Assembly (NCBI RefSeq): GCF_009727055.1 | Contig: NC_052349.1 | Coordinates: forward strand, 36,113,109 to 36,177,108 | From: Benincasa hispida | Taxonomy: Eukaryota > Streptophyta > Magnoliopsida > Cucurbitales > Cucurbitaceae | DNA length: 64,000 bases | Direction of reading: 5' to 3' | Shown here: positions 35,542 through 47,900 of the stretch, one piece after another | Layout of the letters: each line of letters opens with the position of its first letter | Position numbering within the stretch: position 1 is the stretch's first letter | Made by a program: the position numbers and the translations under genes | Notes under the pieces: model-generated | What the model saw: only the letters and a program-made list of their open reading frames with translations | Database searches by the model: none | What the model was told of the DNA's origin: nothing

Positions 35542-37525
35542 TGTTAGGATTGATGCCCTAAATCTCGTAAGGTCCTATAGTTTGTTAACCTTGTATGAAC
35601 AAATATTTCTGTGATTAATAATATTTGATATTTTGTTTACTCTGTCTATGAAATATATGATATTTTAGTTGCATTAATCAGAAACAAATAAACTAACATC
35701 CAATTTTATCGTTGTAACTTAAACATGTACGTGAAGACATACAGATGGATCATGTTTAAGTGATAACCTAAATGGTCTGTAGTATATGGATAAGGCTGGG
35801 TACTTTATCATGGTGACAGTACGAGTATGACCCGCTTTGTAGGTGTTACAAATATTATAAAGTACTACAAATGATCTGATCCTGATCATTCATGTATTAG
35901 ACATGCGAATGGGGATATTCTACATAAAGGAGTTGGTATAAGACCGAACCACAAAATGTTTAGTCTCGTTATATAACGCTGTTCATAATAGACTTTCATT
36001 TCACTAGGATGACAATAGGTAACATGACACTAATCCTAAGGGAGTTGTGAACTCTTACCTATGAGGGCGGTTATTTGATTTTCATGGGTGAGAATGGCCA
36101 AATCGCCAACTCAATAAACCTACCATTTTGGGGAGTTGTCTGATTGGGGAGTTGGGAACTCAGCTACACAAGATGGAATTCACTCCTTCCCCGAAGCAGG
36201 GGTAAGTAGATAAATTGCTCCCTTAAGGGTTGATTCCGGGTCTTGAACAATGTGATGCCACACATTTCCTGGACCGAGAGGGGTTTAGTCATAGTGGGAC
36301 TATGATATATTGTTCATTAGAGGGGTCAATAGTACTTGAGAAGTTAGATGTAACTATAGGGACAAAACGGTAAATTGGCCTAGATGTACTTACGAGCAAT
36401 TTGTGAAGAGTCATCGTACTATTGATTGGCTATATCCAATGGACACAGAAATATATCTATAGTGTGAAGAGTGCAACTGTCGGTCTTTAATGGAGTGTCC
36501 GACAGTTAACGGATGGTGGATAAAGTAATTAAAGAGTTTAATTATTTATTCACGTATAGTTGGAGCTTCAAGCTACAGGTCTATAAGGTCCCCTTGGTAG
36601 CTCAAAGGATTTAGTTGAGAATCAATTTTTGGGTTAATTCGAAATGTTCAAATTAATATATGATATATTGAGATAATGTATATGATACATTATAGTTTAA
36701 TTGGAGGAACGAATATTTGAATATGATTCAAATATTTTTTCTATGAATGAGATTCATAATTGTTAACTTTAATATAAATATAATTTATATTAAATACCAT
36801 AAAATAGAGAAAAAAAACTATGGTTTATATATTATATATGATGCAATATTAAAACTATAGGTTATAAATATAATATGATAAATTGGTTATCATATTTATT
36901 TATAATAATTAATTATATTTGATAATTATCCATTTTTCTCTCTAACCACCTTAGTGGAAAGTTAAGTGATTTTATGGAAAAATGGGATAAATAAAATATG
37001 ATTTTATTATTCTCAATAACAAGTTACATGAACTGTGAACCTTCTACACGATTAGTTGAGAGCCTATGTGATAGAATCCTTTTACTACACGATTGGAGAG
37101 TTTATCTATGCAATAGAGATTTTCCTCCTTCATTCGTCTTCCTCCTCTAAACCACAAACTCTGTCTTAACCAAAATAGACAAAGCCCACCACTCCTAGGT
37201 TCTCACACCGAGAATACCAAGATAACTAAATGGTAGTGTCCTTTTTTTTTGTTCAAGTTTGGTTGTTGTTTGTTCGAGGAGAGTTCGTGCTTGTTCGACG
37301 CGTTCGTGAACGTACGAGGGATTTACTTGAAGAAGAGTTCTTAAAAGGTATAATCTCTTTTCTTCAAGTACAATCTCTAAACCCCTGGTTCTCATTCAAA
37401 AGCATGCTGTAATTTATGTTTTGATACATAATCTGTTTTGTTGACTATAAATGCTTGTTTCAATTGAAATGGGACTTGGACGATCCACTTTCACTCATAG
37501 GTTCTCAATAAAAAGAGTTCCTTCA
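35542..37525 (+). mobile_element. Element 2, 5' LTR
   Basis: 1984 bp, TGTTAGG...CCTTCA, aligning along its length with the inverse of 15930-17794. It includes the shared stretches around ATGATCCACC/GGATCATGTTTAAGTGATAACC and CCATTTTGGGGA. It is followed directly by a primer-binding site. Confidence 0.85.
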
Positions 37526-37543
37526 ATTTGTATCAGAGCCAGG
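37526..37543 (+). other. Primer-binding site of element 2
   Basis: ATTTGTATCAGAGCCAGG immediately follows the LTR end; the core TGGTATCAGAGC complements plant initiator Met-tRNA, with one G missing here. Confidence 0.8.
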
Positions 37544-40023
37544 TTGTGTTCTGATTTCCAAATTCCATTTGTTGTATTGAATTTATTTACAATTTTAGTG
37601 GGTTTTAAGTTCTACATTGCGTTTAACTGTTAAATATCTGTGGATGGTTTGTTCATGGATAATTTCGGGATAATGATCTCTGTTTTGGCTTTCCTTTTAA
37701 TTTAAAAAGTTATTTTTTAAGGCCCTCTGCGTTTTTTAGCATAATTCTTGCAATCGAGTCTGTATTCTTTTAAGTTTTTGAGTCGTTCGTGAAGAAGCTT
37801 TAGATGCAAAGGTTGCAGTTTGTTTCGATGGAGAAAATGAAACGGTGGTCGCATCATGTAGCTTGAGCTAAACGATTGTTTAGATTTGGCTATGCGTTCA
37901 TGTAGAATTGTCTGCATGATCTAGTATCATCTGCTAAACGATCACATAGCTAATGCTATGCGATCATGTAAAGTGTTTACACTATCGTGTTATGTTGGTC
38001 GCATGATTGCGTAGGCGCTTGAGAGGTAAATGATCATGCGACATTTGATACTCGATGCAAGGCATGCGTGCTAAACGATTATGTAGACTATCATGCTCAT
38101 CGAATAGTCAGTAGCTACACGATCACATAGTATTTGATACTTGGCGCACGCTACTTGATCGTGTAGACTATCATGCTCATCGCATAGTCAGTAGCTACAT
38201 GATCGCATGGTATGCGCTACTCGACGCACGCTGCACGATCGAATGGACTTTCATGCTCATCGCATAGTCCAAAGCTACACGAAGGATTTGTTACACGATC
38301 AAGCTGCAAGACTTCAAGGCGAGCGGTTCAAGACCCGATTCACTTATTCTGAATCGGAGGACTCAAACTTTTGTAATTGTTTAGCCTTTACTTTTCGGTT
38401 TTGAGATTTACTATCCCGGTCCATCAACTTTGTTTAAATATGCATTTGATGTATGTTTATATTATATGTCATAATATATGTCATATAGTTTTAAAATCCT
38501 CCATAGGTTATGCATTTTATTTCATGCATCATTTTATATTATAAGTGTTATAATATATTAGCATGCATGATTTAAATTACTTAAAGCATACTCATGCATC
38601 ATATAATATAAGAGTTATAATATATGCATGCATTATAGCATATCCATGCATCATTTATATTATAAATTTTATAATATAAGGTTGTACGGTGGCATGAAAT
38701 GTATGCTATAGCTTAGTTCATTACTTGTTTATATAAAAGTTATATATTTGTAATGAATGAATATTGCATGAAGAATGATACTACCTAAGGTTTATTTATA
38801 AGTGTTATAAATACCTTATATATGTCTAGCTAGCAATGTTGAATGGTTTTAATTTTTTCATTTTTTATAAAAGTTATAATTAATGAAATTGGAATTAACA
38901 TCAATAATAAAGAGTTGCATGCAATTTAATCATTTTTTAGAAGTGTTGTAAAATTTGATTGAGATAGACTTAAGATCACATTTCTAATAAGATTAGAAAT
39001 CTAAGTTTAATCTTTTAAATCGGTTTAATAGGATTAAATTGATTCTAATAAAAGATTAAATATGTAACAAATGTATATGGACCTTTTGGCTAAGGCTAGT
39101 TCTTTCTAGGTTGGGGTACTTAAGTCGATGGACATGTCGCACCCCTACCTGGGAACCTACTTGAAATGATGAATTAGATAGATTTGTTACATGCATGCAA
39201 ATTTGATGAAAGTCTATTAAAGAGTTTAATAAGACTTGAATCAAAGTTGTTTAATCATCAAAAGCAAGTATTGTTTTTTAGCAAATTAAACAAATCACTT
39301 AGTTAAAATCAGTAGTCAAATTTTCTAAGTTAATGAACCCTAGGTAGAACACTCAGTGGGAGGTAAATGGGTATATGATACTTCACTTTACCTTTACACA
39401 TTTCTCCCTAAAAGTTCACACCGTGAGATCTATCCTCGGCCTCGAGGCACCTCTGGAATGTCCCCCTACGGGTGGCATTTAGGTAGGTCAATACCAAGGT
39501 GAATGGAGATAATGTTCATAGTAAGTGGGAGTGGGATGTGTGACAGCATATCCCTCGGTCTCTCTCATTAGTTTGGATAAAGTGTTTATGCATCGCCTCG
39601 TGGCATCGTGGGTGTCCCCCTAAAGGATGGCAGTTTTGCACAACTCTTTATTTGATCTCTAGAAATGGATAGGGTTGCTTTAGTCTTTTGTCCTAATCGG
39701 CTTTTCCCTAAGGTTGGCTCATTAGGGCGGGACTCTATGACCTAAAATAAGGGGTTACACTTACACAAAATTGTTAAGGATATTAACAAATTTTGGACCG
39801 AATAATGGTGACTATTAGATTAAACTATAAGGAGTTGTTTCTGTCTAATGGTTGAGGTTGTCTTATTTCAGTGAAGAGCCACTTGATCACCCTATGGTGA
39901 CTTTTGTCCTACCTCACTGAAGTATCATTGCAAAATAGATGTCACTTAGGGTACACTAGACTATTTTGCTAAAACTTAATTGGTTTTCTAAAAGTGGTTT
40001 AATGCAAGTAGACTTAATTAAGT
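37544..40023 (+). other. Long non-coding leader of element 2
   Basis: About 2.5 kb lie between the primer-binding site and gag, with no ORF of note. 37840-38330 is a cluster of CGATCG-type palindromic motifs. 38440-38700 is AT-rich with repeated TATAATAT / GCATGCAT words. 39340-39760 has GC-richer blocks that are conserved with the leader of element 1 and with 62290-62620. Confidence 0.75.
37840..38330 (+). repeat. Cluster of ACGATCGTGTAG-like short palindromes
   Basis: Dispersed, imperfect copies of a motif centred on CGATCG / CGATCA and flanked by CTA(A/C) and (T/G)TAG (for example GCTAAACGATTGTTTAG, TAAACGATCACATAG, ACTTGATCGTGTAG), every 20-40 bp. The same motif recurs at 44260-44520, 45950-46110, 55440-55580 and 60620-61320. 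Confidence 0.75.
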
Positions 40024-40617
40024 TTGTTCATTTTCCAGCAATTTAATTATAGCTACCGCTACACTTTCTTTTTTGTCGCCAATAAACTAACTGGCGAAAA
40101 TTACGCTATTTGGAAAAACACCATTAACACGATAATAATCATCGATGATCTAAGGTTCGTCCTTATGGAGAAGTGTCCTCCTATTCTACCTCCTACCGTT
40201 GCTCAAAACATTCGAAAAGCGTATGAGCGCTGGACACGAGTGAACAAAAAGTCCCTAGCATATATCTGGGCCAGCCTTAACGAAGTTTTGGTCAAGAAGC
40301 ATGAGCCCATGATCACTGCACACGAGATCATGGAGTCCCTGAGAGGAATGTTTGGACAACCATCCGTGCAGCTTAGGCACAACGCTCTAAAGTATATCTT
40401 CAATTCACGAATGAAGAAGGGAACATTCGTTAGGGAACATAGTCTCAATATGATGGTCCACTTCAACGTAGCGGAGATGAATGGGTCGAGCATCAATGAG
40501 GCCAGCCAGGTTAGCATAATTCTGGAGTCTTTACCAGAATGCTTCCTTCATTTCATTAGCAATGCTGTTCTGAACAGGGTTGACTACAACATTACAACTC
40601 TACTTAATAAGTTGTAA
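40024..40617 (+). CDS. Element 2 gag (Copia capsid), one open frame
   Basis: A 197-codon frame. Copia gag features include LTGENYAIWKNTI near residue 22, EIMESLRGMFGQ near residue 100, and EMNGSSINEASQV, matching the broken gag of element 1 on the opposite strand. The first about 20 residues (rich in F and Y) do not look like native gag, and the true start may have been lost. The frame stops just before the nucleocapsid part, which continues in another reading block, so the gene is probably not functional. Confidence 0.75.
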   Translation: MFIFQQFNYSYRYTFFFVANKLTGENYAIWKNTINTIIIIDDLRFVLMEKCPPILPPTVAQNIRKAYERWTRVNKKSLAYIWASLNEVLVKKHEPMITAHEIMESLRGMFGQPSVQLRHNALKYIFNSRMKKGTFVREHSLNMMVHFNVAEMNGSSINEASQVSIILESLPECFLHFISNAVLNRVDYNITTLLNKL

Positions 40618-41705
40618 ACTTTCCAATCTTTGCTGAAAAGCAAGGAGAAGAAGGTTGGTGAAGCAAATGTTGCTTCATCATCTAAAAAGTTCTATAAAGA
40701 TTCAACCTCTAGAACTAAGCCTGCATCTTCTTCCTCCAGCACTAGAAAGTGGAAGAAGAAGAAGGTGGTAAGAGGAAGGCGCCTACTAACCCACAACCTG
40801 CTGCTCTAAGAGGTAGGCAACCAGTGAGGGTTGTCAAGGGAAAATGTTTGCATTGCAACCAGAATGGGCACTGGAAGCGGAACTGCCCTAGATATTTGGC
40901 TGAGAAGAAGAAGACCAAATAAGGTAAATATGATTTACTAGTTTTGGAAACTTGTTTAGTGGAGAACGATGATTCTGCCTGAATTATTGACTCTGGGGCC
41001 ACTAACCACGTTTGTTCTTCATTTCAGGAAATTAGTTCCTGGCGGCAACTTGGTGCTGGTAAGATGACGATGCGAGTCAAAATCGGGCACGTCGTCTCAA
41101 CTGTGGCAGTGAGAGGTCTCAAGTTGACTTTAAAGAATAAATTTCTCATTCTGAATGATGTATATGTAGTTCCCGATTTAAAAAGGAACTTAATTTCTAT
41201 AAAGTCTTTGCTTGAATGTAAATATCGACTATTTTTCTCTATGAATAAAGTGTTTATTTCAAAGAATGATGTTGATATTTTTTTTGCACAACTGGAAAGT
41301 AAATTGTATGTGCTAAGGCCATTAGACGAATATCGTCCATAGCATAGAGATGTTTAAAACTGTCGTAAGTCAAAATAAAAGACTTAAAATTTCTCCTAAA
41401 GAAAATGCCAACTTTGGCACCTAAGGTTAGGACACATTAATCTCAATAGGATTGAGAGGTTGATGAAGAATGGACTTTTAAATGAGTTAGAAGAAAATTC
41501 TTTACCTGTATGTGAGTCATGCCTTGAAGGCAAAATGATTAAAAGGTGTTTTACTGGAAAAGGTCATAGAGCCAAATAGCCTTTAGTGCTAGTGCATTTA
41601 GACCTTTATGGTCCGATCAATGTAAGAGCCAGAGGAGGTTATGAATATTTCATCACTTTCACTGATGATTATTCAAGATATGGATACGTTTATTTAATGC
41701 AACAT
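40618..41705 (+). pseudogene. Element 2 pol 5' part: zinc knuckle, protease, start of integrase (truncated)
   Basis: The zinc knuckle near 40848-40890 is intact (CLHCNQNGHWKRNC, CX2CX4HX4C). The protease motif DSGATNHVC at about 40990-41016 is intact, but a TGA replaces the Trp codon just before it. Further blocks are an open stretch 41064-41342 with VYVVPDLKRNLIS, and integrase sequence with CESCLEGKM and HLDLYGPINVRARGGYEYF at about 41500-41690. The block ends abruptly near 41705 at a junction with Gypsy sequence. Reverse transcriptase and RNase H are missing. Confidence 0.8.
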
Positions 41706-42360
41706 AAGTCTGAGGAACTCATCTCTTTTTGCCTCTCGAAAAGAGCTAGGGTAATACTTGTCCTCAAAGGCCTTCCTAAATTCAGGCCACAACAAAGCAC
41801 TTGAGCTATTCCGCCTAGCGGATACTACCTTCCACCACTTTTCTGCCCCTTTTTGCAACAGGAACACAACCAACCCAACCTTACGGTATTCCAGAAAGTT
41901 CATCACATTGAAGCACTTCTCTATTTGGTCCAACCATACCTCCTATTCTGTGGGGTCAGCAGTTCCCTTGAAGGTCGTAGCCCCAAAGGCTCGGAGTCAA
42001 TCAGCGTCGTACTTCTTTTCTGGGTCAGCCTATACCATACTTACACTGGTCGTCAACCTTTGGGCAATTTTGTCAAACACCCTGTCCTCCAACTGAGGAT
42101 CCACTCTGACCGGAGGAGTGCTTGACTTTCCTTCAGACATCGCCTCATAATTTACAGTCTTCGTGTCTTTCTCTTGCTCACTTTTGAGTTCCTTTCGACT
42201 TCAGGTTCAGGTCGATAAGGTCAATATTCCTATCCACTGTTTGCTTGCTTTGCCTACCACCTCTTCTCAGCATCTTTACCTAATTGATAGTACACATATT
42301 AAGGAGTCAAACCACTAGGACTTGGACATATACATGAACTCTCCTTCATTCCCAAAACCT
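41694..42360 (-). pseudogene. Gypsy gag fragment and 5' internal region
   Basis: The minus strand encodes the Retrotransposon_gag pattern: CFNVMNFLEYRKVGLVVFLL, EKWWK, then FRKAFEDKYYPSSFREAKRDEF. It is read toward the left and cut off near 41705 where Copia integrase sequence meets it, apparently through shared AGTCTGAGGAA. 42126-42360 is the untranslated internal part upstream of gag. The rest of this Gypsy element (protease to 3' LTR) is absent. Confidence 0.75.
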
Positions 42361-42840
42361 TATGCTCTGATACCAACTTGTCACACCCCCTCCCGGTTTA
42401 CCCTTTAAAATCGAAAAAGGATATGACGGCAACAGTTACCAACCTAGGTGCCAACACTTAGTGCATAACTTAAGAGAACCTGCTTAAACCTGAATATGCA
42501 AACGACTTGGCAAAACGCATCCATGAAATTAAACAGTGCAATTCTTAATTACAGTTCCAAAAACAAATATATGTCCAACAAAATACAATGACCAAAATAA
42601 ACATGCGTTTCAAAAGAAAATAAGTTTCAAAAGTCCCCGACTTCTTTCCAAATGTGTGTACATCAAAACAAGCTTAACCTAAGCTTCTTCCTAAGGTCAC
42701 CAAACTTTGGGTGGCAAGCTGCAGTGGATTTAACCGCGAGGGAACTGACCACTACCTGGGAAAAAGGAAACATTTCAAAACTGTGAGCTGGTTACCTAGT
42801 GAATGACACTTAGAAATACATTTCTTCTCAAACCTTTCAG
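42361..42840 (-). mobile_element. Gypsy primer-binding site and LTR fragment, copy A
   Basis: 42361-42378 reversed contains TTGGTATCAGAGCATA, the Met-tRNA primer site. The LTR starts (plus view) TGTCACACCCCCTCCC at 42379 and matches the inverse of 27286 downward. It stops at 42840 where a Copia LTR begins. Confidence 0.8.
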
Positions 42841-44905
42841 TGTCCTGTAGTTTGTAAACACATTTTATACGAACGCTTGTGATTTATAATATATGATATT
42901 TACTTCACTTCCTGACTTTGCACATTTAGATGTTTTATTTGGTTGACCACAAACCAATAAACTTAAAATCCCCGGTTGTCTTTATGTAACTTAAGCATGT
43001 ATGTAGTGACATACAAGTGAATCATGTCTTAAATGATAATCAAAATGGTCTATAGTATATGGATATAGGAGGGAAACCTTATCCTAGTAACACTATGGAT
43101 GCGGCCTACTTTGTGGCATAGTTGTGACTTGTCACAGTCTGATCCTGATCATTCGTGTAGGAGACATGCGAGCGAGGGCGTCCTATACAAAGAGTTTGTA
43201 TAAGACCTGACCACGAAGTGTTAACGTATCGTCATATAACTCTGTCGATGACAGAGACTTCATTTCACTAGGATGGACCATAGTAACATGACCTCAATCC
43301 TGAGTGAGTTAGAAAACTCCTGCCATGAGGGCGTCCTTTGATTTCCTATGGGTGCGAGTGACTAGAGCACCGACTCAAACCTACCACTTTGGGGATTCGT
43401 CTAGATTTGGGAGCTGGGAACTCAGCTTCACAAGATGGAGTTTCACTTCTTCCCTGAAGTAAGTAGATAGATTGCTCCCTTTAAGGGCTTGATCCCGGGG
43501 CTTGAACGATGTCGGTGCCACGCACCTTCTCATGGCCCGAGAGGTGTTCACAACATAGTAGGACTATGTTGTATTGTTTCATTAGAGGGATCAGTGTACT
43601 TAATAAGTAATTGTAACTACAGGGACAAAATGGTAAATAGCCCAATTGTACTTACAAGCATTTGTGAAGGCGTTATCATACTGATAATTGTTATAATTCA
43701 ATGGACATAGAAATATATCTATGGTTAAAAAGAGTTCACTATCGATCTTTAGTGGAATGTCTAGCAGTTACACAGATGGTGGATTATTGTGGTAAAGAGT
43801 TTAGTCAATTATTCACGTGCCGTTGGAGCTTCAAGCCATAGGTGTATATCATAAGTCCCCTTGGTAGCTTGGATATAAAGTGAGAATCAGTTTTTGGGTC
43901 AGTGTGAAATGTTCAAATTGAACAAGAGAAAGTTCGATTATATATGATATAATTCAACTAGTTAAGTATATATGATATAATTAACTTTATGTATGAGATA
44001 CATTTATTTGAGGACATTGGATATAAATATGACTTATATCTAGTGTGAGGGAAAAATTAATATATATGATATTTAACGAGAGGTTATCAATATAATGTGA
44101 TTATATTTATTATCTCTTAATATGGACAGTTATGGGATAATTGGCCGACGTCTCTTTTATTTTCATAACGGATGAGTAAGATGAAGATCACCTTTTGAGA
44201 TGCATTAAATAGCTCACGGTGTGTTAAGCACTTTAAAAGAAAAAGACAGCGTTGAAGTGCTGAACTATCAGAGCCTATATGATAGTGCTGAGCGATCGCT
44301 TACCTATACGATAGTGCTGAACGATCGCTTAACGTTACACCCGTGTGCGCTATTTACTAAACGATCGCTTACCTTTTACTAAATGATCGTTTAGCACCCG
44401 GGTTTTTCTAAACGATCGTATAGACGATCGCTTACCTTTTCCTACACGATCGTATACTTCACTTAAACGATCAAACATTTTGTCTATACAATTGACGAGC
44501 CTTTCTCCTACTTGTTTGGTCGTTGTATACGATCTTCCTTCCTCCTCCCCTCTACCAAATCCGAACAAATCCCACCATTTGGATTCTCACTTCGAGAATA
44601 CTGAGGGCTCCGAGTGGTGGTGACCTCCCCATTTCCTTCTGTTCGTGTGGAGACTATTCGAGGTAGACGATTGGGAGTTGTTGAACGATAGCTTGTCGTT
44701 CCAGCTAAAGCAAGATTTTTTATGAAGAAAAGTCTTCAACTCGTCTGATCTCTCGGTCTCTTATTTATTGATTCCCTAAGCATGCCAGTAATTTAGCGTT
44801 GTGAATGCTTATCTATATGTTTGAATGTATATGTGGAAAATCTGTCATAATGAATTAGAAAGATCCGCTTCCACTCATAGGTACTCTTGTATAAGAGTTA
44901 CTTCA
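42841..44905 (+). mobile_element. Copia LTR lacking its first about 30 bp
   Basis: It runs from TCCTGTAGTTTGTAAAC, which corresponds to about 30 bp inside the LTR start of element 2, to GAGTTACTTCA at 44905. Internally it matches the family (GGATCAGTGTACTT, CCTTGGTAGCT, ACTCATAGGTACTC near the end). It contains a cluster of CGATCG palindromes at 44260-44520. It sits between two copies of the Gypsy PBS-LTR junction. Confidence 0.75.
44260..44520 (+). repeat. CGATCG palindrome cluster within a Copia LTR
   Basis: About ten motifs such as GAGCGATCGCTTACC, CTAAACGATCGCTTACC, AAATGATCGTTTAGC and ACACGATCGTATAC lie in 260 bp. The full palindrome would be CTAAACGATCGTTTAG. Confidence 0.75.
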
Positions 44906-47900
44906 GCATGAACTCTCCCTCATTCCCAAAACGTTATGCTCTAATACCAACTTGTCACACCCTTTCCCGGTTTACCCTCTAAAATCGAAAGAGGATATGA
45001 CAGCAGCAGTTACCGACCTAGGTGCCAGCACTTAGTGCCTAACTTAAGAGAACTGCTTAAACCTGAATATGCAAATGACTTGGCAAAACGCATCCATGAA
45101 ATTAAACAGTGCAAGTCTTAATTACAGTTCCAAAAACAAACATATGTCCAACGAAATACGATGACCAAAATAAATATGTGTCCCAAAAGAAAATAAGTTT
45201 CACAAGTCTCCGTCTCTTTTCCAAATGTGTGTACATCAAACCAAGCTTAACTTAAGCTTCTTTCTAAGGTCACCAAACTTTGGGTGGCAAGTTGCAATGG
45301 ATTTAACCACTAGGGAACTGTCCTCTACCTGGGAAAAAAGAAACGTTTGAAAACTGTGAGCTGGTTGCCCAGTGAGTGACACTTAAAAATGCATTTTTTC
45401 ACAAACCTTTCATATGCTTTAATGTAGAATAAATTCAAGGAAATTGGATTCGAGATTTCTATGAGGAGCGAAAGAATGATTATTCCAAAACACAATCATG
45501 AATGAACATTACATTTACAATCATACAGAAATTATAGCATGAAAGTTACAAATGCACAAAAGGAAAAATCGTACGGGCAGAGGCGTCTCCACACTCCGTT
45601 ACGCACGAACGCTCGAACAACAGCTACCTCAAACGCTTGATCTACATGATCGCAATACCGCAACGAATACAGCACGAACACTTCATGCTCATCCACAACG
45701 ATCACCTCGGTCACGAACTCCTCAGTAATAAGAATGACCTCCACAGCACCATGAACGGTCTCCACAGAACCTTGACGGTGTCGAGTTGAGTATGACACCA
45801 CCAACAAGGCTACTTTGGTATTCTCGGTGTGAGAATCCAGAGGGTGAGCTCTGTTCGGACTTGGTATGAGGCAGATGAAGAAGGAAGCATTGATCGTGTA
45901 CACGACTTGGCAAGTGGGAGATGGCGAAAACCTATCATATAGATCGATGCCCAATCTTTTAGATAAAGCTAAGTGATCATCTAGCAAAAGCTATGTGATC
46001 GTTTAGCTCGGTCTATCGCCTACAGACTCTACACGATCGTTTACTTTGGACAAGCGATCTTCTAGTAAAACTATGCGATCGTTTACCTCACCCAGGCGTT
46101 GTTTAGTAAATCTGTATTTACTTGACGACTCCGTGAGTTTCTTTTACACGAGAGAGAAAACTAAAAATACGAAAAACTTTTCACCAGTTTGTAAATCATT
46201 TTTTTTAAAATAGGAAAACCACTTTCCTTTTAAACTTATGGTTACCATGAATCCAATAACCACCCACTCATTTGGTTATTAAAGAAAAAGAATTAATTAT
46301 CCAATAATTAATATTATTATAAATATAAATGATAACCAACTTATCATACTATATTTATAACCTATAGTTTAATATTTCATATCATGAAACATATAAACCA
46401 TAGTTCTTTTTCTATTCCATTGTGCTTAATGTAAATCTCATTTACATCAATCCTCCACTAGATGTATCTCATACATCATACCAATTATATCATATATAAC
46501 CAAAATACCTCTTGTCAATTTGAACATTTCAAATCAACACCAAGAACTGATCCTCAACTGAATCCATTCAGCTACCAAGGGGACCTTATGGACCTATAGC
46601 TCGAAGCTCCAACGATACGTGAATAACTGACTAAAACTCTCTAGTCACGGGATCCACCATCTGTTAACTGCCAGGCACTCTACTAAAGACCGACAGCTGA
46701 ACTCTCCTACAGATATATTATGTGTCCATCTTAACCAATCAGTAGTGCAATAACCCTTCACAGATCGCTCGTAAGTACAGCTAAACTAATAACCGTTATG
46801 CCCTTGTAGTTACATCTGTCTTCTTAAGTACCACTGATAACTCTAATGAACATAAGTCATAGTCCTACTTTGACTGAGTCTTCTCTTCCAAAGAGAAGTT
46901 GTGGCCACTATGTTCAAGCCCCGAAATCAGCCCTTAAGGGAGCAATCTCTCTACTTTTCCCTACTTCGGAAAAGAAGTGAATTCCATCTTGTAAATTGAG
47001 TTCCCAGCTCCCAGATCAGACAAGTCCCCAAAAAGGTAGGCATGTTGATTGGCAATCTGACCACTCTCACCCATATAATCAAAGGACCGCCCTCAAAGGC
47101 AGGAGTTCCCAAAACACTCAAGATTGAGGTCATGTCACCTATGGTCGTTTAGGTGAGATGTAAGTCTCTAGTATCAATGGCGTGATATAGAAAGTCTAGT
47201 CATCTCGTGGTCCAGGTCTTTGTATAGGACACTTCCGCTCGCACGCCTCCACATGAGTGGTCAGGATTTACTATCTGTAGGAGTTTACAACACTTGTAAA
47301 TCTCTACAAAGCGGACCATATCCATAGTGTCACCAGGATCAGGTATCCCACCTTAATCCTTATACTACAGACCTATTTAGGTTATCACTTAAGTCTTGAT
47401 CCACTTGTATATCACATATACATACTTAATTTCACATAAGATAACCAAGGAGTTTTGTTTATTGGATATAAGTAAATGCCATAATTAAATAACACTTATT
47501 TTATTCATTAAACAATGTGTATCTTTACAGAACAACGAGACTCCAGGAGAATTAGGACACTAATCCCAACATAAATAACATGTTGGAAAATAAACTCAAG
47601 CAACTTGCATAGTGTTACACATTAACCATAGCGTTATAACAATCATGCTACCAAACCTTAGTTGAGAACGAGCATTCATAGCTCAAGCTTCCAAAGTCCA
47701 TTCATGGCCATGAGACCCATACTTCGGTCCCATAAAGAACTACCTACGTGTACGTGGAGTATACTAAGTACCGTCGACACCTTAAGTACTTCCTCAGATA
47801 CCTTCTATACCTTCGATACCCGGTATATTAGAAACATACATTCATGAAAGATTCGAGCATCATAAGTTTTAGGCTTAGCACTTACTTAGCTTTCACCCTA

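Noticed and set aside
41758..42125. Plus-strand ORFs of 90-112 codons
   Set aside because: They are antisense shadows of the Gypsy gag region on the minus strand.
45532..45987. 151-codon minus ORF
   Set aside because: Lies inside a Copia LTR, has no recognisable domain, and is not conserved as an ORF in the sister LTRs seen here.
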